Of a DNA stretch of 64,000 nucleotides, positions 27,575 to 35,913 are shown piece after piece (within the stretch, counting starts at the first letter, position 1; each line of letters begins with the position of its first letter). The DNA is from Paludibacteraceae bacterium. Lineage in GTDB: Bacteria; Bacteroidota; Bacteroidia; Bacteroidales; Paludibacteraceae. The stretch covers positions 103,604 to 167,603 of the forward strand of contig JAFZLC010000030.1 of the NCBI GenBank assembly GCA_017551675.1, read 5' to 3'. Both the position numbers and the translations under genes were made by a program. The notes under the pieces are model-generated. The model was not told where the DNA came from and searched no databases. It saw only the letters and a program-made list of their open reading frames with translations.

Positions 27575-27642
27575 TCTTTTTTTTGTGGAAAAACGGAGTG
27601 ATTTGAGAAAATTCTCAAGTTGACAGAAGACTCTTGTTGGAC

Positions 27643-27675
27643 GAAAAAAAAAGTGGATGCCATAAGACATCCACT
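27643..27675 (-). terminator. Intrinsic terminator of the propeller lipoprotein gene
   Basis: Minus strand: AGTGGATG/CATCCACT stem (27652-27659 with 27668-27675) followed by nine T. Confidence 0.85.
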
Positions 27676-27696
27676 GAAAAAACAGTTATTTTATTT

Positions 27697-28791
27697 TCAC
27701 CATTTTGGAAAAAGGAATCTGCATGCTCCAACACCTACTAATTCGTTGTCTCCATTTATCTTAGTTCCTCTGGAGTCGTAAATCTGTAGGGTACTGTTAC
27801 TCGTAAATCCGTATACATTGGCTGTGTAAATCTCTCCGTCAGGAGCTATACCAAAGCCATAGAATCCGGCACCTTTTACGATTGTAGCCACCTCTTTGCT
27901 TTTTACATCGAATGTCTTGATGGTTGTTACATCATCGGCAGCACCGCTACCAGTGCCTGTCATGTAATACAATTTATCACCTGCTTTTGATGCATATATG
28001 TGGCCTGAATAGATGAATCCATCTAATGCATTGAGGGCGCTAATCTCTTTCTTAGTTGTGTCGATAGCTGCTACACCACTGGTTGAAGCGTATGCAGAAA
28101 GGGAAACCCAGATGGTTCCGTTCTTATCCACTGCAAGGTGTTTTGCTTCCAATCCTGCTTCTGTTCCAGTGTATGGATAGGCGGTTACCTTCATATCTTT
28201 TTCTGGTTCAATACGAGATACAAAAGGAGCAGAACCATATACGGTGGTAGTTACCCACAAAGAGTTATATTGTGCTATAATACCCTCTGGAATACCTTGC
28301 ACTTCCACTTTTTTCGCAACGGTATTATTGCTCAAGTCAATTTGATATACGAAACCGTTGGATCCGTCCCATGCTGTTACAGAGGTTACGTATAGATATC
28401 CTTTTCTTACAACTCCGTAACGTGGTGTTGGAATATCTTTTATTGTTGCTTTAGTCTTAAATGTTATCTTGTCGATAATCTCTACTTTGTCTTCGTTGTT
28501 GCACAACAATGCCCAAGTTGAACCACAATCTACAGCAGATTCAATGATAGATGCTAATGGTTCTCCATTGCTTTCTTTGTACACTTGATTCTCTATCCTC
28601 TCATCTTTGTTGATGATGGAGATGCTTCCGTTAGACTCGCTGTAGTTACCTTGATTGATGATTAAGCATGAATATCTTTCATCTGTGTTTCTTTCTCTAT
28701 CTCTGCTCTCTTCTTCTTTATCGCATGAGGATAGAAGGGTCGTGCATGCAATGGCAGCCCATAAAAATCTTGAAAATACTTTTTTTGTCAT
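27697..28791 (-). CDS. DUF5074/YncE-like beta-propeller lipoprotein, BtuG-like
   Basis: 364-residue surface-type lipoprotein: signal peptide with lipobox LLSSC (Cys23), an acidic/basic linker, then a seven-bladed propeller of YncE/DUF5074 type (SIIN, YLYVTSVTAW, LWVTTTVYG, TIWVSLSAY, LYYMTGTG, IYTANVYGF). Homologues in Bacteroides include BtuG, a cobalamin-capturing partner of BtuB, and others of unknown ligand. There is no btuB or other TonB-dependent receptor next to it, and I see no complete B12 riboswitch upstream, so the ligand is uncertain. Confidence 0.75.
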   Translation of the reverse strand: MTKKVFSRFLWAAIACTTLLSSCDKEEESRDRERNTDERYSCLIINQGNYSESNGSISIINKDERIENQVYKESNGEPLASIIESAVDCGSTWALLCNNEDKVEIIDKITFKTKATIKDIPTPRYGVVRKGYLYVTSVTAWDGSNGFVYQIDLSNNTVAKKVEVQGIPEGIIAQYNSLWVTTTVYGSAPFVSRIEPEKDMKVTAYPYTGTEAGLEAKHLAVDKNGTIWVSLSAYASTSGVAAIDTTKKEISALNALDGFIYSGHIYASKAGDKLYYMTGTGSGAADDVTTIKTFDVKSKEVATIVKGAGFYGFGIAPDGEIYTANVYGFTSNSTLQIYDSRGTKINGDNELVGVGACRFLFPKW

Positions 28792-28807
28792 TTCCTTTTC
28801 GTTTAGG

Positions 28808-28906
28808 TAGGTTCTATAAAATCATTTTCAGTAAATCCACTGCAAAGTTTATAGAGCCACAATTCTTACTAATTTTTATCTATTCGGTGAATTTATAGGA
28901 CTCACC
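28808..28906. repeat. Two copies of the dispersed hairpin upstream of the propeller lipoprotein gene
   Basis: Copy B, minus sense, GGTGAGTCCTATAAATTCACC (listed as 28886-28906: arms GGTGA/TCACC), and a plus-sense relative AGGTAGGTTCTATAAAATCA at 28810-28829. Both lie in the 290-base gap upstream of the gene. Confidence 0.5.
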
Positions 28907-29078
28907 TTTAATATGCGATTTATGTTTTTTCTATTTGTGACACAAATTTCTCTCTTTTTGTTTGGATATACAATATTAATAGGTGATTTGAAATAATTAT
29001 CTTTTAATGTGTGCAAATTGGTTTGCTGTTAGAAAAATGATACAAAAAAACTTGTGATTTTAGAAAATTATTCCAAAA

Positions 29079-29501
29079 TCAGACGCTATCCATCTTGTTG
29101 AAGATCTCTCCTTCGATTTCAAAGATAGAGGAGATGGGAATTGTGATTTCATCAGATAGGATCAGTGTGTGAAGATAATCATCTATTTTTTTCAGTTGTC
29201 CGGTGACACTTTTGTATGCACCGCCGTTCTTATGTTCATCTGGCTGAAAGTAGATGAGTGTGAGGGTGGGGGATTCTGCCAATTTGGCACGGATAATGGC
29301 CATTTTACGATCGAGGATCTCGTTGTCGCTATCATCCAATAACCGTTGTGAGGAGGTAAGCCTTGCTGTCTCCTGAATGGCGGCATCATGTCCGGTGAGC
29401 GCAGCAAACGGGGCAAACTGCGCTGCTCGATTGAGCATCGTCATCTGAGGATGTTTCTTTGAAACATGATGGGGTAAGTGGATGATATCGTCGTAATTCA
29501 T
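29079..29501 (-). CDS. YolD-like protein
   Basis: 140-residue protein with the YolD-family pattern: HPQMTMLNRAAQFAPFAALTGHDAAI at 17-42, RKMAIIRAKL, then a beta-rich C-terminus (YFQPDEHKNGGAYKSV, LILSDEITIPISSIFEIEG). YolD proteins are routinely encoded beside UvrX/UmuC-type Y-family polymerases and are presumed to help them, as UmuD does. It follows the polymerase gene by five bases. Confidence 0.82.
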   Translation of the reverse strand: MNYDDIIHLPHHVSKKHPQMTMLNRAAQFAPFAALTGHDAAIQETARLTSSQRLLDDSDNEILDRKMAIIRAKLAESPTLTLIYFQPDEHKNGGAYKSVTGQLKKIDDYLHTLILSDEITIPISSIFEIEGEIFNKMDSV

Positions 29502-29506
29502 TGTCG

Positions 29507-31018
29507 TTATGCTTTATGTCCTCCAATCTGTTGATTACGGTCCTTGGCTGTTGCCCCCTCCTTGAAGTTCAATCCTTTTAGAATGGCGTTTTTGCCAAAT
29601 TTCCGCTTGATATCTAATACGGTTTCTTGTATTTTCCGTTCTTTCCTTAATAGTTTTTTCTCTTTCTGTCGTTTCTCCTCCTCTGCTTTGTAGTCGGTGA
29701 ATAGATCCAACTGAATGGGCTTGGCTTGGGATGAGAGACTATTCTCATTGACCACATGGTTGGCTGTCAGATTGAGACGTCTGATGAGTAGTCCAGGGTT
29801 GACAATCTGCTTAAAAAGTTGTGTTACCGCTTCTGTGATATGCCTTGCTGACGAGGTCTTCTGTTCGAGGTTGATGGAACCATGTGCGGGTTTGGGTACT
29901 GTTCTGCCGTAGTAGTCAGAGGCGATCTCACCTTTGTAGTTACTACTGATGGTGGAGTTGGTCAGACTCTCGGTGTCATAATTGACGTATAAAACCAGTT
30001 GGTCGGTCACCAAGTGCTTGTCAATCAGGTCTAGCGAGAGATTGTCTGCCATCTCTTGGGCGACGACCAATGCTTTGTCGAACTCGTATGGACTTGTGAG
30101 GACCTGTCCGCTGCTTAGGGAGTTCGTCGAGGGTCTGTATGCCTTTATCATTTCAATTGTGCAGGGCTCCCAGCCCCATGCGTGGTCGATGAGCAGTTCT
30201 GCATTCACACCAAAGAGTTGGTAAAGCAGTTCCTCGTTTGTCTCCGAACACCTGGCGATTTTTCCCATCGTGTCGATTCCGAACATCTCTAATCTCTGGG
30301 CGGTTCCTTTTCCTACTCTCCAAAAGCTTGTTAGGGGACGATGGTCCCATAACTGTTGTCGGTAGGACATCTCGTCCAGTTCCGCTATTCGAACGCCATC
30401 TTTGTCTGCTGGTATGTGTTTGGCAACGATATCCATTGCGATTTTGCTCAGATACAGATTGGTGCCAATACCGGCAGTGGCAGTGATGCCAGTATGCTGA
30501 AGCACATCTCTGATTATTTTGATGGTCAGTTCTTTGGCTGTCATCTTATAGCTTTTCAGATAATTTGTCACATCCATGAAAACCTCATCTATTGAATATA
30601 CATGGATGTCTTCGGGCGCTACATATTTTAGATATATGTCATAGATACGGGTACTATAGGTGATATAGTAGGCCATGTGTGGGGGTGCGATGATGAAATC
30701 CACCTCCCAATCGGGATGCTCTTTCAAATCACGGTCGAAGGCAGATTTGCCTGTTAAACGATATCCAGGAGCTTTCTGTCTTCGCTCGTGATTAACGGAT
30801 CGTACGCGTTGATTGACTTCAAAGAGACGTGCACGACCAGGAATGCCGTAGGCCTTAAGGGAAGGCGATACGGCTAAACAGATGGTCTTCTCCGTTCGAC
30901 TTTCATCCGCTACGACTAGATTTGTAGTCAGAGGGTCTAACCCTCTTTCCACACACTCTACCGATGCATAGAAGGATTTGAGGTCGATGGCTATGTATGT
31001 ACGCTCTTGCTGACTCAT
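29507..31018 (-). CDS. Y-family DNA polymerase (UvrX/UmuC-like)
   Basis: 503-residue error-prone lesion-bypass polymerase. The palm has YIAIDLKSFYASVECVERG (8-26) and the catalytic YSIDEVFMDV near 141-150. It continues with the thumb HhH motif (GIGTNLYLSKIAMD), FWRVGKGTAQRLEMFGI, and a little-finger domain with RRLNLTANHV. The length and partner (YolD) match the Gram-positive UvrX/YqjW branch more than classical DinB or UmuC. No LexA gene or obvious SOS box is visible beside it. It is probably an accessory DNA-damage tolerance cassette. Confidence 0.88.
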   Translation of the reverse strand: MSQQERTYIAIDLKSFYASVECVERGLDPLTTNLVVADESRTEKTICLAVSPSLKAYGIPGRARLFEVNQRVRSVNHERRQKAPGYRLTGKSAFDRDLKEHPDWEVDFIIAPPHMAYYITYSTRIYDIYLKYVAPEDIHVYSIDEVFMDVTNYLKSYKMTAKELTIKIIRDVLQHTGITATAGIGTNLYLSKIAMDIVAKHIPADKDGVRIAELDEMSYRQQLWDHRPLTSFWRVGKGTAQRLEMFGIDTMGKIARCSETNEELLYQLFGVNAELLIDHAWGWEPCTIEMIKAYRPSTNSLSSGQVLTSPYEFDKALVVAQEMADNLSLDLIDKHLVTDQLVLYVNYDTESLTNSTISSNYKGEIASDYYGRTVPKPAHGSINLEQKTSSARHITEAVTQLFKQIVNPGLLIRRLNLTANHVVNENSLSSQAKPIQLDLFTDYKAEEEKRQKEKKLLRKERKIQETVLDIKRKFGKNAILKGLNFKEGATAKDRNQQIGGHKA

Positions 31019-31036
31019 ACGGGTGAAATATCAGTT

Positions 31037-32452
31037 TTAATGGCTGCCCCAATAAGGAGCTCCATGACCATAGCAGACAATGGTGTCACTTGTGAGACTC
31101 TTTTCTGTCATCTCACGTTCTTGTCTTGCTAATTTGGAATTCATGTTCACGCTCGACATTAGATAAGGAGCCAACTCATTGAATTCTTTTTGTTCGTTGG
31201 TGTAGCCGGTAGGGTTGACGAGTATATCCCCTGTAAACACGATATTATCCAATGTGATAATCATCTCTCCCTTACTATGTCCACCATTTCCGTTATAGAA
31301 CTGAAAATGAAGATGATGGATGTCGGCTTCGCCAATCATTCCATTGTCTCTCTCTATATGATCATCCACCACAGTCAGAGTCTCCATTTTAGGAGGTGTA
31401 TATTTGGATAATATTTTGCTGATTTTCACGTATGGCTCATGTTCCCTGTACTGCTCTCTGAAATTAGGGCGCTGTTCATTCTCCAGTTGGAAGTTTTCGT
31501 ACATAAGTTGGTTTACGTATATGGTATCAAAAAGCGATACCAATCCCAAATGGTCAATGTCGGGATGTGTGATGATGAGTACCCGTTTTTTAAACATGAA
31601 ATTATCAAACATCACAGATAATAATTTGACCATCTCATCTCTGTAAAGGGCGAATCCGCTGTCGACAAATATGTAACCCTCATCATTCTCGATGATGTAG
31701 ATGTTGGAACCACATTCTGGCTCTATGGAGTGAATGGTATAATCCTTAAAGCATTTGGAGGTGATGCGGGGACTAAAATTCAGTCCTCTGTATCGACTTA
31801 ATAAATCTGCAAATTTTGCGATGTATTCGAATGTTTTGTAAGGACTTCTATTTTTTTCTTCCAAAATCTGCATGACAAGGTTAGAGTTTGATATCAGTTC
31901 GCTGATATTTTCTTTGTCAAGATCCAATTTTTTTGCAGCCCCATTGGCAAATGAGATGTAGAACACGGTATTATCCAGGTTCTTCTCCGTCTTATCGTAT
32001 GTGATAATGCGAACCTCACAGAGGGAGGTGACGTTTTTCAGAAATTCATCCACCTTATATGGGTTATCAATGTAAAGCGCCATTCTAAAGTACTGGTAAT
32101 TCGTACTATTCTCCTGAGAACTAATGTATGAGATGTTGAAGTTGTATTGATGAATCAGTTCGAGGATAGGGAGGAGAATGCCAGGTTTGTCTAACATTTT
32201 AAACTCCATTAAGATGACATTTCCATTGTCCTCTTTGAACAGGAAGCCATCGTGTTTCAACATTTCGTAGGCATTGTTTATTTCGTCGCTTTCGCCTGTC
32301 ACTTCGATAAACAAGGTGTTGGTGTCAATGGAATTGTTGTAGCTAACTCGGGTAATGTTCAGTCCCAAATCAGATATGATTTTAACGGTCTTTAAAAAAG
32401 ACCCTGGTTGATCAGGAATTTTGGTTATAAATGTTTTTTTCATCAATCGCAC
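31037..32452 (-). CDS. ACT-ACT-metallo-beta-lactamase fusion protein
   Basis: 471 residues in two parts. Residues 1-160 are two tandem ACT-like domains (FITKIPDQPGSFLKTVKII and EFKMLDKPGILLPILELI), small-molecule sensors usually binding amino acids. About 225-471 is a metallo-beta-lactamase fold: THPDIDHLG (295-303), GGHSKGEM near 390, FTGDI, and YGHG near the C-terminus. In the first motif the usual HxHxDH is HxDxDH (His296, Asp298, Asp300, His301), which may change metal binding. The fusion suggests an amino-acid-regulated hydrolase. I do not know a characterised homologue. Monocistronic. Confidence 0.85.
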   Translation of the reverse strand: MRLMKKTFITKIPDQPGSFLKTVKIISDLGLNITRVSYNNSIDTNTLFIEVTGESDEINNAYEMLKHDGFLFKEDNGNVILMEFKMLDKPGILLPILELIHQYNFNISYISSQENSTNYQYFRMALYIDNPYKVDEFLKNVTSLCEVRIITYDKTEKNLDNTVFYISFANGAAKKLDLDKENISELISNSNLVMQILEEKNRSPYKTFEYIAKFADLLSRYRGLNFSPRITSKCFKDYTIHSIEPECGSNIYIIENDEGYIFVDSGFALYRDEMVKLLSVMFDNFMFKKRVLIITHPDIDHLGLVSLFDTIYVNQLMYENFQLENEQRPNFREQYREHEPYVKISKILSKYTPPKMETLTVVDDHIERDNGMIGEADIHHLHFQFYNGNGGHSKGEMIITLDNIVFTGDILVNPTGYTNEQKEFNELAPYLMSSVNMNSKLARQEREMTEKSLTSDTIVCYGHGAPYWGSH

Positions 32453-32728
32453 CGTTTATGTATATGAGTCCCAGTTACTTCTTCAGTATCACTGATAGAG
32501 GATATGGGGTATACAATATTCGTAATTTTTGGTGAAGAATACAAGAATTTATGAGGCAATTTCTAGAGAACTTTTCCACCGTAAAACATCATGTAGGATT
32601 TTATTAAAGTGATAAAATCTGAATTTCACAGAATAAAATAAGCCTTTCGTTGAAAACATTTGATTTTTTTGGAATGAACAAGTTCATTTGTACCCAATAT
32701 TTCATATAGTTCTATTTGTTGGTATGGA

Positions 32729-32805
32729 CCCTAAATAATACAAATTATAAATAGTGTTTGTTTATCTGGAACCAGTTGGCTGTGAAGTTAACTGGTTTAA
32801 TTTTT
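32729..32805 (+). ncRNA. Candidate small RNA, divergent third copy
   Basis: Starts GGACCCTAAAT like the other two copies and ends in a 12-base stem (32770-32781 with 32786-32797) with loop GTGA, then TTTAATTTTT. The middle differs from the other copies and no good promoter was found, so membership is tentative. It converges on the copy at 32872-32990. Confidence 0.4.
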
Positions 32806-32871
32806 ATGTTTATATGCTGAAAGTGAGATGTTTTTACTAGAATCTTTTAGAAATAAATTTATGGTGTCCAT

Positions 32872-32990
32872 AAAAAAAAGACAGCCTGTTTCACAACAGA
32901 CTGACTCCGAAATATATAGAACAACACAATTTAGGGTCTTTATTAGAAATGTAAGTTTTCAACTTTTATGACTTAGTTTATTTCCTTACA
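32872..32990 (-). ncRNA. Candidate small RNA, copy 1
   Basis: Minus-strand transcript predicted from about 32990 to 32872. The segment complementary to 32912-32941 (it begins AAAGACCCTAAATTG) is identical over 30 bases to the copy at 63453-63482. It is followed by GAGTCAG and a hairpin CAGTCTGTT-GTGA-AACAGGCTG (32882-32903), then TC and eight T, a textbook intrinsic terminator. The second copy keeps the hairpin with different but compensating bases. It has its own well-placed promoter. No open frame is seen. Confidence 0.7.
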
Positions 32991-32994
32991 CGAT

Positions 32995-33027
32995 GCAAAG
33001 TTATACAACTTTCTAATAACTTCCAAA
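32995..33027 (-). promoter_or_regulatory. Promoter of candidate small RNA copy 1
   Basis: Minus strand TTTG (complement of 33024-33027), 20 bases, TAACTTTGC (complement of 32995-33003): an exact fit to the Bacteroidota promoter, with no protein gene downstream. Confidence 0.75.
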
Positions 33028-33273
33028 TGAATTTTAAAAAATTATGTATCTGATAATCAGAATTTTTTGAAAACTTTTTTTGATAAATGTCATAAAGTTT
33101 TTAACTAATATCAATTCGACACGAGTTTTTTCTTTGCATAGCCAAAGTCTTAGGGAATAAAATAATTTTTTTGTGATACAGAAATAGTAAAAAAAAATGA
33201 AAAATTTTTTTGTGAAGGTGAAAAAAGATAGGGTAGGGTCTTTTTTCAATAGACAAATTTCGAATACAATTCT

Positions 33274-33908
33274 TTATAAGGTTGAATTGCATTTGTCCAT
33301 CTTACTTCTCCGTATCCTCTTCATCACTATTCTGAGTAGGAAATATTCCAATGCGGTAGCCAACACTGACAATAGGATGGCGATGAGACCTTTGACCACA
33401 TAGAGATGGTTGTCATTATGAACTTTCCAATACATATCTTCTGTATATTTTCTAGCTTCCACGAAATCCTTCTGTTGTACTTCTTCCGGCAACTCGGACA
33501 ACGATGACGACACAGTGATATTTGATTGATTATCAATGCGTATGTGAGAGCCCTCCTGATTTGTGACTTGAATTTAGAAATTCCATAAGCTAATTCAGCT
33601 CCTAATATTGGCAAAGTAAATGCTAATAAAATTGTTATTGGTATAAATGTCACAGCAGATAACCTAGATATGTTGCTTATCTCCATTCCGCTAATTTTGA
33701 CCAAAAAGTAGATGATAGAGGATAATGCCAAGAAAAAGGCAACGCTAATGATTCTATTGCGCTTGGTATGTGCAGGCGCTTTGTTTTGGAAAACATTATA
33801 GCATTTGATACTCCCCAGAATTGAATATACAATGATAGTTAATTCCACTGGCATGGGAACATATATCACTATAGCGAAAAAACAATAAAAAAGGAATAAA
33901 TTCAACAT
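33274..33908 (-). pseudogene. Frameshifted small membrane protein
   Basis: Two overlapping minus-strand frames read as one protein of about 210 residues. The first frame (start 33908) gives hydrophobic segments at about 1-33, 53-72 and 84-107, and natural sequence up to ISKFK at residue 114. After that its tail (RHRCPSCRKKYNRR) looks out of frame. The second frame carries natural sequence (SHIRIDNQSN, LPEEVQQKDFVEARKYTED, a membrane helix GLIAILLSVLATALEYFLL) to the stop at 33274. It has no proper start, only a TAA just before the junction. The shift lies near 33562-33578. Function unknown; it is either a recent frameshift mutation or an assembly error. Confidence 0.6.
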
Positions 33909-33930
33909 CTTTTATTAATTAGGTGTATTG

Positions 33931-33939
33931 GCAAAAATA
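33931..33939 (-). promoter_or_regulatory. -7 box for the frameshifted membrane protein gene
   Basis: Minus-strand TATTTTTGC, an exact TAnnTTTGC match about 23 bases before the ATG at 33908. A plus-strand TATATTTG at 33955-33962 could serve the divergent gene at 34046. Confidence 0.55.
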
Positions 33940-34045
33940 GTAAAAAAAGTTTTTTATATTTGTGAATGGTTCTAATTTCATACAGCATTGTTTAGGACTC
34001 AGTATAAAGTGATTACACGATTTTTTATTAATTAAAACTATAGTT

Positions 34046-34990
34046 ATGGAAAAAATAGGTATCAATAGATGGATGAATTTCCCATGGGAAGTAATATGTA
34101 TTTTATTTACCCTACAATTTTGTGTGCTAAGTTGTAAGGATGATGACGATGAGGGGAAAGATGGTGATAAACAAGAAAATGTTAGTGATAATATCCGAAC
34201 ATTCAGTGTCAATGGGGTATCGTTTCGATTGATTCGAGTAGAAGGAGGAAGTTTTGTTATGGGGAGTCAGAGAACTAATCCCGATGCTCCTGGTTATTAT
34301 GCGGATCCATTTGATTCTGAAATGCCAACTCACAAAGTGAAACTTTCTTCTTACTATATAGGTGAAACAGAGGTTACTCAGGCTTTATGGTATGCAGTAA
34401 CAAATAATCACTCGTATGATATGTGGTGGAAAACATATGGAATGGGAGACCAAATTCCTGTCAATTGGTGTACATGGGATGGTATAAAGGAGATTTTCCT
34501 TCCTGCCTTAAATGACTCTTTGCACAACAGCGGACAGTTGTCTCCTAATGAAACGATTGATTTGCCAACTGAGGCACAATGGGAATTTGCAGCAAAAGGA
34601 GGAAATAAATCAAAGTCTTTTCTATATTCTGGCAGCAATGATGCTAATGAAGTTGGATGGATTGCACCTATTGAGGATAATAACGACATGAATAAGAAAT
34701 ATGTTTGTCATGAAGTTGCGCAAAAGAAAATGAATGAGATTGGATTGTATGATATGACTGGTAATGCCAGTGAATGGGTTCGTGATAAATTTGCATACTA
34801 TACAGGGGCTGATTTAATCGATCCAATATCAGGTGATTCAACAAAAGGCGTCTATCGTGATATGCGTGTTATTAAAGGAGGATCTATTGAATTGCAATAC
34901 TACGGATGTAGAAACGCATATAGAACAGGAACAGAACATGATCAAAATTGGCGGTATGCAGGCTTCAGATTGGGAATCGATTTGAAATAG
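34046..34990 (+). CDS. SUMF1/FGE-like lipoprotein
   Basis: 314-residue lipoprotein of the formylglycine-generating-enzyme-like fold. The signal region ends in VLSC (Cys30), followed by an acidic linker. The FGE-sulfatase domain spans about 55-312: VEGGSFVMGS, MPTHKVKLSSYYIGETEVTQ, LPTEAQWEFAAKGG, YDMTGNASEWVRD, IKGGS, and the closing YAGFRLG. True FGE uses two close cysteines after the GGS motif; here only one remains (YGCRNAYR), so it is probably not a sulfatase activator but a structural or unknown-function relative such as GldJ/K or PvdO-type proteins. Single gene. Confidence 0.82.
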   Translation: MEKIGINRWMNFPWEVICILFTLQFCVLSCKDDDDEGKDGDKQENVSDNIRTFSVNGVSFRLIRVEGGSFVMGSQRTNPDAPGYYADPFDSEMPTHKVKLSSYYIGETEVTQALWYAVTNNHSYDMWWKTYGMGDQIPVNWCTWDGIKEIFLPALNDSLHNSGQLSPNETIDLPTEAQWEFAAKGGNKSKSFLYSGSNDANEVGWIAPIEDNNDMNKKYVCHEVAQKKMNEIGLYDMTGNASEWVRDKFAYYTGADLIDPISGDSTKGVYRDMRVIKGGSIELQYYGCRNAYRTGTEHDQNWRYAGFRLGIDLK

Positions 34991-35012
34991 ATACTTGTCC
35001 GTTTTAAATCAT

Positions 35013-35054
35013 CATCATCTGTGATATGCATTCCATTGAATATTACAGATGATG
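35013..35054. terminator. Hairpin between convergent genes
   Basis: Ten-base arms CATCATCTGT / ACAGATGATG (35013-35022 with 35045-35054) around a 22-base loop, between the convergent genes ending at 34990 and 35066. Confidence 0.5.
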
Positions 35055-35065
35055 TGGAAAGCAGA

Positions 35066-35911
35066 TTACTTCAACCTCAAATTATTCAATTCCTTTGGGG
35101 ACCCAAAGAAGACGTTTACATCCACATAACCTGTAATGCCATAGACTACGCCATCTTCTGTGAATTGCCAGAATTTGCAATCGTGACGTGGTTGTGATAC
35201 ACCATAATGAGCCATCCAGAAGAAATATTCTGAGAAATCTTTTGTGTCGAAGATATCATCGTGGAAGTTGGCATACGTATAGATGATAGGTTTTCTTCCA
35301 TAGTGTTTTTCCGCTGCTTTCAGCCAGACAAGTACGCGTTTGCGAAGTTCCTGTTTAGACAAGTTTCCTTGGTATTCTACGTCGAGGACGGGGATAAAGT
35401 TTCCTGCCGTCAAATTGGCTGTCTTGATGAAGTGAGCTGCTTGTTGAGCAGGGTCTGAGGTGACGGAGAAGAAGTGGTAGGCACCAAATGGAATATTCTG
35501 AGATTCAGCACCTTGTTTATTCTTTTTGTATTTTGAGTCTGTGATTGTAATGCCCTCTGTTGCTTTTGCAAAGACAAAATCGATTTTGTGAGGGGTGGCA
35601 CTGGAGTCTTTCGTGAGTGTCTGAGTTAGTTTACTAACCCTAAAAGAGACATTCTTCCAATCAATATCTTCTTGATATAGAGAGACATCAATGCCAACGA
35701 TTCCATTTTCAGGGAAAACGACGTCACTATATTGAGGATTTTTGATGACAATGCGTTCGATACGTCTACAAGCAGTACGAAAGAGTTGTGGCTTGAACAC
35801 GTAAATAATTAACGTGCCCAAGAGCAACACTGCCAAAATGGAGAAGATAATGATGATTCTTTTCCTAAAGCTAGCGGATTTTTCTCTTTTTTGTGCTCTT
35901 CTTTTTGTCAT
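35066..35911 (-). CDS. Membrane-anchored GH25 lysozyme
   Basis: 281-residue N-acetylmuramidase. A basic N-terminus is followed by one transmembrane helix (about 18-38), placing the catalytic domain in the periplasm. The GH25 barrel (about 70-275) has GIDVSLYQ with Asp75, FAKATEG, GAYHFF, and the catalytic DxE pair Asp177/Glu179 in VLDVEY, ending with WQFTEDG. It could act in cell-wall remodelling. It lies two bases after ybeY on the same strand, so they are co-transcribed. Confidence 0.9.
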   Translation of the reverse strand: MTKRRAQKREKSASFRKRIIIIFSILAVLLLGTLIIYVFKPQLFRTACRRIERIVIKNPQYSDVVFPENGIVGIDVSLYQEDIDWKNVSFRVSKLTQTLTKDSSATPHKIDFVFAKATEGITITDSKYKKNKQGAESQNIPFGAYHFFSVTSDPAQQAAHFIKTANLTAGNFIPVLDVEYQGNLSKQELRKRVLVWLKAAEKHYGRKPIIYTYANFHDDIFDTKDFSEYFFWMAHYGVSQPRHDCKFWQFTEDGVVYGITGYVDVNVFFGSPKELNNLRLK

Positions 35912-35913
35912 CT

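Larger units (their letters stand above)
32453..33273. other. 820-base gene desert with two convergent candidate small RNAs
   Basis: No protein-coding gene is supported. Short AT-rich frames on the minus strand at 33034-33292 lack coding character. The region holds the candidate RNAs at 32729-32805 (plus) and 32872-32990 (minus), each ending in a GTGA-loop terminator, and the minus-strand promoter at 32995-33027. Bases 32453-32728 show nothing recognisable. Confidence 0.5.

Noticed and set aside
28792..28910. Possible cobalamin riboswitch before the BtuG-like gene
   Set aside because: Only a partial GCCACTG-like box; the rest of the B12 core and a coherent fold are missing.
33034..33292. Two overlapping AT-rich frames on the minus strand
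   Set aside because: Rich in F, K, I and L from poly-A/T tracts; no conserved pattern, and they run through the predicted small-RNA promoter.
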